A DNA stretch of 64,000 nt. Source: Algibacter sp045066735. GTDB taxonomy: Bacteria; Bacteroidota; Bacteroidia; Flavobacteriales; Flavobacteriaceae. A model generated the notes under the pieces. The model was not told where the DNA came from. It ran no database searches and saw nothing but the letters and a program-made list of their open reading frames with translations. The stretch is from NCBI RefSeq assembly GCF_045066735.1, contig NZ_JBISHH010000024.1, positions 682,001 to 746,000 on the forward strand, read 5' to 3'. Positions 18,570 to 26,064 of the stretch are shown here, piece after piece; the stretch's first letter is position 1, and every line of letters starts with the position of its first letter. The translations under genes and the position numbers were made by a program.

Positions 18570-19403
18570 ATGAAGCTCCTAAAACAAGTTTTTAATTTTT
18601 ATCTAAATAGTAGTATCCACGTGGCTTTATCGGTCTATGCTCTAACTTATATTACGCTTTTAGAGTTTGGATTTTCTTATGAAAAAAATGTGCTTTGTTT
18701 TGTGTTTTATGCTTCAATTACGGGTTATAATTTTGTAAAATATTTTGGAGTAGCTAAATTTCATCATCGAGGCCTAGCAAGTTGGTTAAAAGCGATCCAG
18801 ATTTTTTCGTTTTTTGCCTTTATTTTAATGTGCTATTACGGATTTCAGCTTAGTTTTTTTACTCTATTGTGTATTGCTGGCTTTGGATTGGTAACTTTTT
18901 TATATGCCATTCCTTTTTTGCCAAAGCGACTGTTTTTAGATCAACAGAATAATTTGCGTAGTATTGGTGGTCTTAAAATTTACTTAATTGGCCTAGTTTG
19001 GATGGGTGTTACCGTATGTCTTCCTATTATAGAAAATAAATACTGGGTAGATACCGATGTAGTTGTTACGGCTGTACAGCGCTATCTTTATGTACTAGTT
19101 TTAATGTTGCCTTTTGAAATTCGAGATTTACAATACGACAGTTTAAAACTATCTACCGTGCCACAAAAGATAGGTGTAAAAGGAACTAAATTAATGGGTG
19201 TTGCTTTATTGGTTCTATTTTTTTTATTAGAGTTTTTTAAAGACGAAACTCATCAGATAAAAATATTAGTTTTGTTGGGCTTATCGATACTAACGGGAGC
19301 ATTTGTGTTACTGTCTAGTAAAAAGCAAAGTATTTATTATGCTTCTTTTTGGGTAGAAGCATTGCCTGTGTTTTGGCTTCTATTTATGCTTTGGTTTACC
19401 TAA
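18570..19403 (+). CDS. UbiA-like polytopic membrane protein
   Basis: A roughly 277-residue integral membrane protein with about eight hydrophobic segments, resembling UbiA-type prenyltransferases. The second metal-binding motif is recognisable as IRDLQYD followed by PQKIG, as in UbiA proteins. The first Asp-rich motif (NDxxDxxxD) is not: the matching loop reads GYNFVKYFG with no Asp. It may therefore be a non-catalytic or altered member. The in-frame ATG at 18492 would add a soluble 26-residue extension without family resemblance and would overlap the promoter, so I prefer 18570. It is convergent with the small Cys-rich gene, their stop codons overlapping by 4 nt. Confidence 0.7.
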   Translation: MKLLKQVFNFYLNSSIHVALSVYALTYITLLEFGFSYEKNVLCFVFYASITGYNFVKYFGVAKFHHRGLASWLKAIQIFSFFAFILMCYYGFQLSFFTLLCIAGFGLVTFLYAIPFLPKRLFLDQQNNLRSIGGLKIYLIGLVWMGVTVCLPIIENKYWVDTDVVVTAVQRYLYVLVLMLPFEIRDLQYDSLKLSTVPQKIGVKGTKLMGVALLVLFFLLEFFKDETHQIKILVLLGLSILTGAFVLLSSKKQSIYYASFWVEALPVFWLLFMLWFT

Positions 19404-19663
19404 TGCACTTGTTCTTCAATAGCTTTATTTAAATCTTTTTTCATATCTTCTTTACACTTTGGATCTAGGCATTCTAGATTAGAATCTTCAATGCGCTTTG
19501 TAAGTTTTGCATTGTTTTTAGAATAACCTCTACAGGTCTTACAGTATAATAAGTGTAAGTTGAGCTTTATTTTTTCTAGTAACGAAGCTTCTTTATATTG
19601 TGCCTTATCGCAAACTTGGTTTGCTTCATCACAAGGCATGAATATGTTTATTTTTTTACTCAT
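19400..19663 (-). CDS. Small Cys-rich protein coupled to sigma factor
   Basis: About 87 residues, starting at MSKKINIFMPCDEANQVCDK. It has Cys pairs in the first 20 residues, a CKTCRGYSK motif near residue 48 and Cys residues near 70-75. The arrangement resembles small zinc-binding anti-sigma (zf-HC2-like) proteins. There is no transmembrane segment. The start lies 2 bp after the sigma factor stop codon, so the two are translationally coupled. A role as anti-sigma factor or sigma-associated regulator is inference from position and cysteine content. An in-frame ATG 22 codons upstream lies inside the sigma gene and is less likely. Confidence 0.7.
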   Translation of the reverse strand: MSKKINIFMPCDEANQVCDKAQYKEASLLEKIKLNLHLLYCKTCRGYSKNNAKLTKRIEDSNLECLDPKCKEDMKKDLNKAIEEQVH

Positions 19664-19665
19664 AA

Positions 19666-20217
19666 TTAAAACCAATTTTCTTTTAAGCAATCGGCCATGG
19701 CGGTTCGTGCTCTGTGGATGATTACCCATAGGTTAGACGCAGTGATATTTAGTTCATTACAAATCACCTCCGTTTCATAATTAAGTACTGTTTTCATTTT
19801 AAAAACATTGGCTTGTTTTTTAGGTAGTTTGCTTAAACAATTATGAATAGCCTCGCCTAACTCACTGTTTTGCATGGTATCTTCAGCAGTTTTGTCGAAG
19901 GGGTCGGCAACGCGTTCTTCAAGCCAATCACCTTCAGATTCAGTATCGCTGTATTGAATTCTAACTTCTGCTTTTCCTTTATTAGAGTTTATTTTTCGGT
20001 AATGATCAATAATTTTACGTTTTAAAATAGAAATTAACCAAGTACGCTCGCTTGCTTCTCCCTTAAAATTTTTCATCGATTTTAAACCTGCAAAAAATGT
20101 ATCTTGAACCAAATCTTGGGCGATCTCTCTATCGCTTACGCGGGTTACTGTGTAATTAAACAAGTAATCTGCATATAAATCTATCCACTTATCGGGATGT
20201 ATTTCGTGTTTGGGCAT
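19666..20217 (-). CDS. ECF-type RNA polymerase sigma factor
   Basis: A 183-residue sigma-70 family protein with region 2 (YNYTVTRVSDREIAQDLVQDTFF motif, around residues 19-43, and the RTWLISILKRKIIDHYRK helix) and region 4 (LPKKQANVFKMK and the ITASNLWVIIHRARTAM helix-turn-helix near the end). No region 3 is present, which makes it an ECF sigma. A candidate -7 box (TATTTTTG on the minus strand at 20234-20241) lies just upstream, so it may be transcribed apart from the methyltransferase gene 43 bp above. It is coupled to the small Cys-rich gene. The regulon is unknown. Confidence 0.93.
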   Translation of the reverse strand: MPKHEIHPDKWIDLYADYLFNYTVTRVSDREIAQDLVQDTFFAGLKSMKNFKGEASERTWLISILKRKIIDHYRKINSNKGKAEVRIQYSDTESEGDWLEERVADPFDKTAEDTMQNSELGEAIHNCLSKLPKKQANVFKMKTVLNYETEVICNELNITASNLWVIIHRARTAMADCLKENWF

Positions 20218-20233
20218 GTGTTACAATTTTTAT

Positions 20234-20241
20234 CAAAAATA
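20234..20241 (-). promoter_or_regulatory. Candidate -7 element of the sigma factor gene
   Basis: Minus-strand TATTTTTG matches TAnnTTTG and sits 16 bp upstream of the sigma factor start codon. No clear -33 TTG at the right distance, so this is tentative. Confidence 0.35.
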
Positions 20242-20260
20242 AGGTAAAAAAATGAATTTA

Positions 20261-21136
20261 TTATTTGGTGCTGCTAATAATGTAATAACCAAAGCTTTTA
20301 AAGTGTAATCCCGAAAGTAAGGCGTAAAACGATCCTTTTAGGTTATGTAGGCTTTCTCGTTTTAATGTTTTTGAAGCGAATAGTTTTTTAAAGATGAATC
20401 CTGTTATTGCGAAAGGAACGTGTAAAACAGATGGAGCGACTTTGTAGGATGTGTTTTCTACCTTAATATCCGTAAAACCTTGCTCTTTTAGTTTGTTGAC
20501 CATATTTTCGATAGTTTCTAATTTTTCTAAACTCCAATGATCACAAAGGCTTTTGTAAGCAAATCTGTTGGTGCGTTGCAATGTTGAAGCTTCTTTTTTT
20601 AAGAAAGCATCAGCAATGACCAATCTTCCGTTTGGTTTTAAAACACGATAAGCTTCTTTAATAGATTTATCGCTATGTCCAGAATGGCAAAAGCTTTCTA
20701 TGGCTAAGGCCGCATTGAATGTGTTTGAAGGAAATGATGTGTTGTTATAATTTTCTTTTAAAATGTTTCCTTTATAATTTTTAAGAAGCATGTTGCCTTG
20801 TTGCATTTGAAATTCTGATAGGGTGACTCCAAACGCAGATAAGTTTTTTTTATTTTTTAAAGCATAACGCATGGTGCCTCCCATACCGCAGCCCATATCT
20901 ATTAATGAAATTTTTTTATTAGTTAAGTTCAATCTGTTTATTACCTGATTATTCATTTCGTTTAACATAGAATCTCTCTTAAAGGGATTTGTTTTAAAAG
21001 GAATAAAATACCCAAAGTGCATGTTGAAATCTTTACTCCAAAACTCGTAATCTTCAGTAGCTTCGTTATAGAAATCAATCATCTCTATACGGTTCGTTTC
21101 TGGGCTTTTTTCTAAATTAATGGTTGCAGTTGTCAT
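20261..21136 (-). CDS. SAM-dependent methyltransferase, sterol/tocopherol-methylase-like
   Basis: A 291-residue class I methyltransferase. Motif I is LIDMGCGMGG (78-87), with the acidic follow-on FGVTLS, and a post-core ALAIESFCHSGHSD segment of the kind seen in sterol C-24, tocopherol and cyclopropane-type lipid methylases. The N-terminal FYNEATEDYEFWSKDFNMHFGYF also recalls that group. Together with the two small membrane proteins directly upstream it forms a short operon behind a GbsR-type operator. A membrane lipid or isoprenoid substrate is the simplest inference but is not shown. Confidence 0.87.
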   Translation of the reverse strand: MTTATINLEKSPETNRIEMIDFYNEATEDYEFWSKDFNMHFGYFIPFKTNPFKRDSMLNEMNNQVINRLNLTNKKISLIDMGCGMGGTMRYALKNKKNLSAFGVTLSEFQMQQGNMLLKNYKGNILKENYNNTSFPSNTFNAALAIESFCHSGHSDKSIKEAYRVLKPNGRLVIADAFLKKEASTLQRTNRFAYKSLCDHWSLEKLETIENMVNKLKEQGFTDIKVENTSYKVAPSVLHVPFAITGFIFKKLFASKTLKRESLHNLKGSFYALLSGLHFKSFGYYIISSTK

Positions 21137-21144
21137 AGGTTTAG

Positions 21145-21540
21145 TTATTGAAGTTGAACTTTAGTGTTAGTCTTTAAAGATTGTCTAGATTTGTTTCTTC
21201 CTCTAAAAAAGAAATATAAATTTAAAAACAGCATCACGCCTAAATAGATAGAAAAGGCGCCGATTTTTTTACTTAATATTTCAATGATTGATTGATAAGT
21301 AAGGCTTTCGTGTGCCTGATAAGTTATTTTCAGAATTAACATAGCCCAACCTATATTAATAAGGTAAAAACCTATTTCGAATAATTTGTTTGTTGCCAAT
21401 GCAATGTCTTCTTTGCCTTTAAAAATATCAATCATAAAGAGTTTTCCATTTTTAAAGAGCATTTTGGAAACGTAGATTGTTAAGGCGATAACAATTGGTA
21501 AATAGATTAAGTAAGCGATAATGATTTTAGAATTTTCCAT
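21145..21540 (-). CDS. Small membrane protein, paralogue A
   Basis: This 131-residue protein has four predicted membrane helices: about residues 6-26, 52-70, 93-112 and a shorter segment between, with a basic C-terminal tail (RGRNKSRQSLK). I do not recognise a family. It is similar in length, spacing and motifs (YLPI near the start, then NGxxxxIxxF, then GFYLxNxGxAxxxL) to the protein encoded just upstream, so the two look like a tandem duplication. The genes overlap by 14 nt and the methyltransferase gene follows 8 bp downstream. Its function is unknown. Confidence 0.75.
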   Translation of the reverse strand: MENSKIIIAYLIYLPIVIALTIYVSKMLFKNGKLFMIDIFKGKEDIALATNKLFEIGFYLINIGWAMLILKITYQAHESLTYQSIIEILSKKIGAFSIYLGVMLFLNLYFFFRGRNKSRQSLKTNTKVQLQ

Positions 21541-21889
21541 GATGTATTGATTTTGATTTTATAAGAAAGGTGAGCCAAAAAACATTGTTGTAGTGTAAAA
21601 TGGCTAATCCGAGAATAATGATGCCCAAGCGATAGCTTAGCGAGTTAATAATTTGAATTATTGAATTTAATTGTTCCCAATAGGCTATAGAGAAAATAGC
21701 ATAACCAAGGTTGGTGAGATAGTAACCAATAAGTAAAATGTTGTTTATGTTTTTTACCAGTTGGGTGTTTTTTTGAAATAGATGAATGAGGTATATTTCT
21801 CCGTGCGTGTAAAACAACCAACCAATTTTTATCATGATAAAAAAGATGATGGGGAGGTAAATGCTATATGTGAGAAGATTATAATTCAT
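21527..21889 (-). CDS. Small membrane protein, paralogue B
   Basis: A 120-residue protein with four hydrophobic segments, the upstream partner of the paralogous gene it overlaps by 14 nt. It shares the YLPI opening, a HGEIYLIHLF segment that mirrors NGKLFMIDIF in its neighbour, and GYYLTNLGYAIF against GFYLINIGWAML. It is the first gene after the operator-like palindrome at 21906-21927 and the gbsR-like gene upstream. It lacks charged catalytic motifs. Possible roles include a small transporter-like or lipid-associated membrane factor; none is supported by a recognisable motif. Confidence 0.75.
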   Translation of the reverse strand: MNYNLLTYSIYLPIIFFIMIKIGWLFYTHGEIYLIHLFQKNTQLVKNINNILLIGYYLTNLGYAIFSIAYWEQLNSIIQIINSLSYRLGIIILGLAILHYNNVFWLTFLIKSKSIHHGKF

Positions 21890-21905
21890 TTTCTAAACAT
21901 TTTAA

Positions 21906-21927
21906 ACTTTCAGAAATTATTGAAAGT
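21906..21927 (-). promoter_or_regulatory. GbsR-type operator of the membrane/methyltransferase operon
   Basis: ACTTTCA (21906-21912) and TGAAAGT (21921-21927) form a symmetric site with an 8-nt centre. It matches 20 of 22 positions in the core of the longer palindrome in front of the gbsR-like gene (22471-22498). It lies 17 bp upstream of the first small membrane protein gene and immediately after the regulator gene, where a repressor or activator site for that operon is expected. Confidence 0.75.
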
Positions 21928-21943
21928 ATTATTTAAATTTTTT

Positions 21944-22447
21944 TTATTTGATGAGTTTTAATAAAGATTTAGTGATCCAAGTTTGTTCTTGGTTTACAAT
22001 TTTATTCATCATCGCATCAGCAGTTTCAGCTAAATCATGCAAAGCTTTAGTTTGTTTAATTAGTTCTCTTGTTTTTTCTGTGCCATCATCTTTTATCGAG
22101 GATACGTCTTTTAAAACTTTAATAACAGGTTTTATTTCACGTCGGCTACGTTCTTTTGCGATATGTCTGGCAAGTTCTTGTACGTCTTTTTCAGTCGAAA
22201 AATATTCTTTACGTTCGCCAGGAATGAGCTCCTTTGTAACAATACCCCAATCCATTAGTTGACGCAAATTCATGCTTGTGTTACCGCGGGAGATTTTAAG
22301 CTCTGCCATAATTTCTTCCATGGATAAAGGTTTAATAGAAATAAAAAGCAAAGATTGTATTTGCGCCATAGCTTTGTTTATGCCCCAAAGTGTGCCTAAA
22401 CTTCCCCATGTGCTAATAAACTTATCTTTTGCTTCTTGGTATTCCAT
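21944..22447 (-). CDS. GbsR/MarR-family transcriptional regulator
   Basis: A 167-residue winged-helix regulator. The GbsR-like N-terminus (FISTWGSLGTLWGINKAMAQIQSLLF) is followed by the recognition segment ELKISRGNTSMNLRQLMDWGIV (67-88) and the wing PGERKEYFST. The rest is helical and likely dimerises. GbsR family proteins control choline/betaine or membrane-stress genes in other bacteria. Here a 28-nt perfect palindrome overlaps its own promoter, and a second near-identical site lies in front of the downstream membrane-protein/methyltransferase operon. Autoregulation and control of that operon are therefore well supported by sequence. Confidence 0.92.
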   Translation of the reverse strand: MEYQEAKDKFISTWGSLGTLWGINKAMAQIQSLLFISIKPLSMEEIMAELKISRGNTSMNLRQLMDWGIVTKELIPGERKEYFSTEKDVQELARHIAKERSRREIKPVIKVLKDVSSIKDDGTEKTRELIKQTKALHDLAETADAMMNKIVNQEQTWITKSLLKLIK

Positions 22448-22451
22448 ACGG

Positions 22452-22481
22452 CAAATATATATAATATTTCTAAACTTTCAA
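22452..22481 (-). promoter_or_regulatory. Promoter of the GbsR-like regulator gene
   Basis: On the minus strand, TTG at 22481-22479 and TATATTTG at 22459-22452 are 19 nt apart, an ideal Bacteroidetes TTG-N19-TAnnTTTG promoter. The -33 TTG falls in the centre of the 28-nt palindrome, so a bound regulator would block this promoter. Confidence 0.75.
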
Positions 22482-22498
22482 TAATTATTGAAAGTTTA
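22471..22498. promoter_or_regulatory. 28-nt perfect palindrome, operator of the GbsR-like regulator
   Basis: The half-site TAAACTTTCAATAA at 22471-22484 is mirrored exactly by TTATTGAAAGTTTA at 22485-22498. It overlaps the -33 region of the regulator's promoter. The core recurs with two changes at 21906-21927. Two sites of one regulator flanking its own gene is a typical autoregulated local circuit. Confidence 0.85.
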
Positions 22499-22514
22499 TT
22501 TTAGTTACTCAAAA

Positions 22515-25202
22515 TTATTTAACCGTATCCTTTGTTTTTTTCTTTAATAAACCACCTAATACATTTTTTACTGCATTTGTAGTGTTATTGGTAGGTGTGG
22601 TTTGAGTAGAATCTGTTTGAGTTGTTTTATTGTCAAGAATACCTCCTAAAACATCTTTAACGGCATTAGTTTGTTCTGTTTTAGTCGAGTCTGTTTTTGT
22701 TTTGTTACCGCTAATAATACCTCCAATTAGGTCTGTAACTTTGTCTTTACCTTTATTAAGAAGTTTTTGTTTTTCAATTTCAACCAGTTGTTTTGTTAGG
22801 TTGGTAACTCCACTTGTTAAATCTGTTTTTACAGTCGGACTCGTGTAAGAACCTCCAATATTTGCAGTAACCGGAATGGTAATGTTGTTGGCCTCTTCGC
22901 TATCAATTTTGTTAATAAGCGCTGTAATATCGGAGCCTAGGTATTTTGCTGGCACATTAAAAATAGCATTGTAATTTAATGTTTGATCAAAGCCGTGTGA
23001 TCCAGAAACCGTAATAGCGATATCTTTATATTTTAAATCGAAAGGTTTTACGCTTACTTGCCCATTGGCAAATTCTAACTTGGTTTTTAGATCTTTTAAA
23101 TCGAGTTTGCTAAAATCTATAAAGCTCAATGAGTTATCAAGTTTGCTTAAAAGGCCACTTTCGTTTTCGGATAGGTTTGTTGTCAATAATTCTGCTAGCG
23201 CATTACCCGAAACAGTACTTAAATTTGGAGCAAAATCTTTATCTAAACTTCCAGATAAATTAATAGTTGTGTTTAATTTTCCTTGTAAAATTTTGGCAAT
23301 AGGAGCTAAGTTTTGAAGTAATTCTAAGCCTTTAAACGATTTTGAAATATCGAAATCGTTAGCGCCTAATTTAAAATTAAATGTAGGTGTTTCTGTTTTG
23401 GTTGAAACGTCTCCTGAGATTGAAAGCGCTCCATCGAAAATACTTGATGATACGTTGCTCAACGTTGCAGCTTCATCTTTTATTAATAGCTTCCCTTTAA
23501 CATCGGTTAGCGTTAAATTATCATAAATTACGGTTTTAGCATTGGCGTTTATAGTGCAATCTAAAAAAGCAGGGATTTTTAAGGCTTCCGATTCTGTTGG
23601 AGTTTGTGTTTTTGTTTCGGTTGAAGCTGTTTCGCTTTCCGACATAAAATCACTCATTTTAAAAAGGTTCGAATTTAAATCGAAATTACCTTTTAGTGTT
23701 GTATCACTAAGTACAAATCCTAGTAAGTTGTTTATAGTTCCGTTAGCATTTAAATCACTTTCACCTGTTTTTGCTTTAAAGTGATTTAGTGAAACGGTTT
23801 GAGGATTAAAGGTTAAATCTGCTTCTGAAATTTCTAGAGGGTTTGCCATATCTTCAGAAGTATATACAAAATTACTAAGGCTAGCAGTTCCGTTACTTTT
23901 AATGCGTTCAAATGCATTAGCTTCAATCGCATTCATGTCAAAAGCCGTGCTTAATTTTGCTTTTAAAATACCTGTAAGCGGACTTGCCAATTCAATAGGG
24001 TATGCTTTTGTGATATTAGCTAAGTTTAAAACACCGTCTAAATTGGCACTTACAAGCATGTTTTTGGTCATGTTTTTTATGCTGGCAGACGATTTAAAAA
24101 CATCGTCGTCTATTTTAAAGTTCAAGGTTTTTATATCAACAAAAGTATCATCTAAAAAGCCTGTTGTGTTTTTTATAGAGGTATTAATTACAATGTTTGT
24201 TACGCTTTTTGGTAAATCGGGATATTTAAAAGACGCATTGTTCGAAGCGATATTAATATCTAATTTAGGAATGGTTTTATCAGAATTAATACCTTTTACA
24301 ATACCATTAATAGTAAAGTCTCCACTAGTTTGTACGCCATCTAAACTGCCTGAATACGTTTCTGGAATTAAGGCTAAGAAATTTTTAAAATCAGATTCTG
24401 GGTTTTTAAAGGTTAAATCGATATTCTGACCTTCATCTAGTAACTGAACAAAACCATCAAATTCTATTGGCAATTTATTGATATAGCCTTTATTTTCTTT
24501 AAAAGTGTATTTACTATTTGTTAAGTCTAAATCTATTAATGCATCTAGTTTTATAGCATTATGGTTTAGGTAATTTGTGCCGTCCATGGTGAAGCTAACA
24601 TTGGCTTCTGTTTTAGTATCAAGTTCCGATGTTTCTCCCGAAAAAGTTCCGCTTCCGCTATGGTTTAATTCCGATATTTGCATGGTCATTTTTAAAGCTT
24701 CATCTATATAATCAAAAGCACTATTTTCAATGCTATAATCTTCAATGCTAAATGTAAAACTGCTGCTCGTTGCGTCTGTTGTAGTTTCTGTTTCGCTAGC
24801 TTTGGCAATATCATAATTTGTTTGTCCTTCTGTATTTGTTTTTAAAGTAATCATTGCTTCATCCACAAAAATGCTATTCACGACAATAGGCTCTTCACCT
24901 GCTGTTTTAAATAATTCGGGGATAGACACGGTAAACGCAATAGATTTTGCTGCTACCAAGGTATCGCCTTTAAAAGGTTCGAAATTGGTAATAACAAAAT
25001 CGTTTATACCAACGTGGGCCTCAGGAAAGCTACGGATAAAGCTTAGGCTTACATCGCTAAATTCTACTTGAGCATTTACATTATCATTTATAAATTGCTT
25101 TACAATGCCTTGAATTTTTCCTTGGAAAACAAAGGGAATTGCAACCAATAAAATAAGTAAGGTAAGTATAGTGAAACCTGTGATTTTTAAAATTTTCTTC
25201 AT
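22515..25202 (-). CDS. AsmA-family envelope protein
   Basis: This 895-residue protein has an N-terminal signal/anchor (KILKITGFTILTLLILLVAIPFVF) and a long periplasmic body of repeated amphipathic beta strands. It belongs to the AsmA/bridge-like group that spans the periplasm and moves phospholipids or aids outer-membrane assembly. Near the C-terminus (residues 825-895) are three imperfect copies of a short unit built on LIGGI/VLGGIL/VLGGLL followed by a Lys/Thr/Ser/Asp-rich stretch. The long gene follows the gbsR-like gene in reverse order (its stop is 17 bp from the palindrome) and does not appear to share its operator. Confidence 0.88.
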   Translation of the reverse strand: MKKILKITGFTILTLLILLVAIPFVFQGKIQGIVKQFINDNVNAQVEFSDVSLSFIRSFPEAHVGINDFVITNFEPFKGDTLVAAKSIAFTVSIPELFKTAGEEPIVVNSIFVDEAMITLKTNTEGQTNYDIAKASETETTTDATSSSFTFSIEDYSIENSAFDYIDEALKMTMQISELNHSGSGTFSGETSELDTKTEANVSFTMDGTNYLNHNAIKLDALIDLDLTNSKYTFKENKGYINKLPIEFDGFVQLLDEGQNIDLTFKNPESDFKNFLALIPETYSGSLDGVQTSGDFTINGIVKGINSDKTIPKLDINIASNNASFKYPDLPKSVTNIVINTSIKNTTGFLDDTFVDIKTLNFKIDDDVFKSSASIKNMTKNMLVSANLDGVLNLANITKAYPIELASPLTGILKAKLSTAFDMNAIEANAFERIKSNGTASLSNFVYTSEDMANPLEISEADLTFNPQTVSLNHFKAKTGESDLNANGTINNLLGFVLSDTTLKGNFDLNSNLFKMSDFMSESETASTETKTQTPTESEALKIPAFLDCTINANAKTVIYDNLTLTDVKGKLLIKDEAATLSNVSSSIFDGALSISGDVSTKTETPTFNFKLGANDFDISKSFKGLELLQNLAPIAKILQGKLNTTINLSGSLDKDFAPNLSTVSGNALAELLTTNLSENESGLLSKLDNSLSFIDFSKLDLKDLKTKLEFANGQVSVKPFDLKYKDIAITVSGSHGFDQTLNYNAIFNVPAKYLGSDITALINKIDSEEANNITIPVTANIGGSYTSPTVKTDLTSGVTNLTKQLVEIEKQKLLNKGKDKVTDLIGGIISGNKTKTDSTKTEQTNAVKDVLGGILDNKTTQTDSTQTTPTNNTTNAVKNVLGGLLKKKTKDTVK

Positions 25203-25286
25203 AACGCGGTGTTTGTGAAATATTTACGTAAAAAACGGATTAAGGGATGAGATTATGGGTGGTTTTAAGTTAACTTTAACGGAATT

Positions 25287-25991
25287 TTAAAGGAGATGGA
25301 TTTCTTCATTTACCTTTAGTTTGAAACGCTTTCTGAACAAAAATACACCTAAGTATAGAAAAGGAGTGTCAAAAAATGCTATTATAATTTTAAATATAAA
25401 TCCGCTAAGTAATAAGCCTAAAAACCGGTCCCAGGCAATAATTTCGAAGATACAAAGCAATCCAACGACGGTAAATGTATCAACAAATTGAGATAAGAAA
25501 GTTGAAAAGTTATTCCGAAGCCATAAATGTTTGCCTTTAGTAAGTTGTTTCCAGAAATGATAAATTTGAATATCTATAAATTGAGCAAACAAATAAGCCA
25601 TCATGCTTGCAAAAACGGCTAAAACTGTATTTCCAAAAACGGTATTAAACATACTATCTTGCACAGGTGACCATGGTGTAGCGGGAACAATGCTTGATAC
25701 ATAAACAATTAAGAGCGAAAAGAATGAAGCGAAAATACCAGCTTTAACAACTTGGTTGGCGCGTTTTTTTCCATAAATTTCACTAATTAAGTCTGTTATT
25801 AAAAAAGTAATAGGATAAGGTAATATGCCTACTGAAACTTCAAAAAGTTTAGCGCCATAAATTTCGATATCAAAAGGATACCAATAAAAGAATTTTTGAA
25901 AAATAAGATTAGAAACTACTAAGGATGTGATAAATAAAGCCCCCAAAAGCATGTAAATTCGTTGGGCGGCGAGCTTGTCTTTTAAAGTCAT
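25287..25991 (-). CDS. yhhQ: Queuosine precursor transporter YhhQ-like
   Basis: An integral membrane protein of about 234 residues from the preferred start at 25991 (MTLKDKLAAQRIYMLLGAL). It has five to six hydrophobic segments and the YhhQ signatures ITDLISEIYGKKRANQVV and AQFIDIQIYHFWK. YhhQ family proteins import preQ0/preQ1 for queuosine tRNA modification. An in-frame ATG at 26048 would add 19 residues without family resemblance and would reach into the divergent folK promoter region. It is divergent from folK-dNK. Confidence 0.9.
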   Translation of the reverse strand: MTLKDKLAAQRIYMLLGALFITSLVVSNLIFQKFFYWYPFDIEIYGAKLFEVSVGILPYPITFLITDLISEIYGKKRANQVVKAGIFASFFSLLIVYVSSIVPATPWSPVQDSMFNTVFGNTVLAVFASMMAYLFAQFIDIQIYHFWKQLTKGKHLWLRNNFSTFLSQFVDTFTVVGLLCIFEIIAWDRFLGLLLSGFIFKIIIAFFDTPFLYLGVFLFRKRFKLKVNEEIHLL

Positions 25992-26064
25992 ATAAAGTTG
26001 TGAATAAATACCTAGGGTAAATATACAATGAAACCATTTAGTTTTCATTATTTTGCGTCTACTT

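Noticed and set aside
23902..24429. 175-codon plus-strand reading frame inside the AsmA-like gene
   Set aside because: It is entirely antisense to a long gene with clear family pattern; no start context, no motif. Long antisense frames are common in low-complexity envelope genes.
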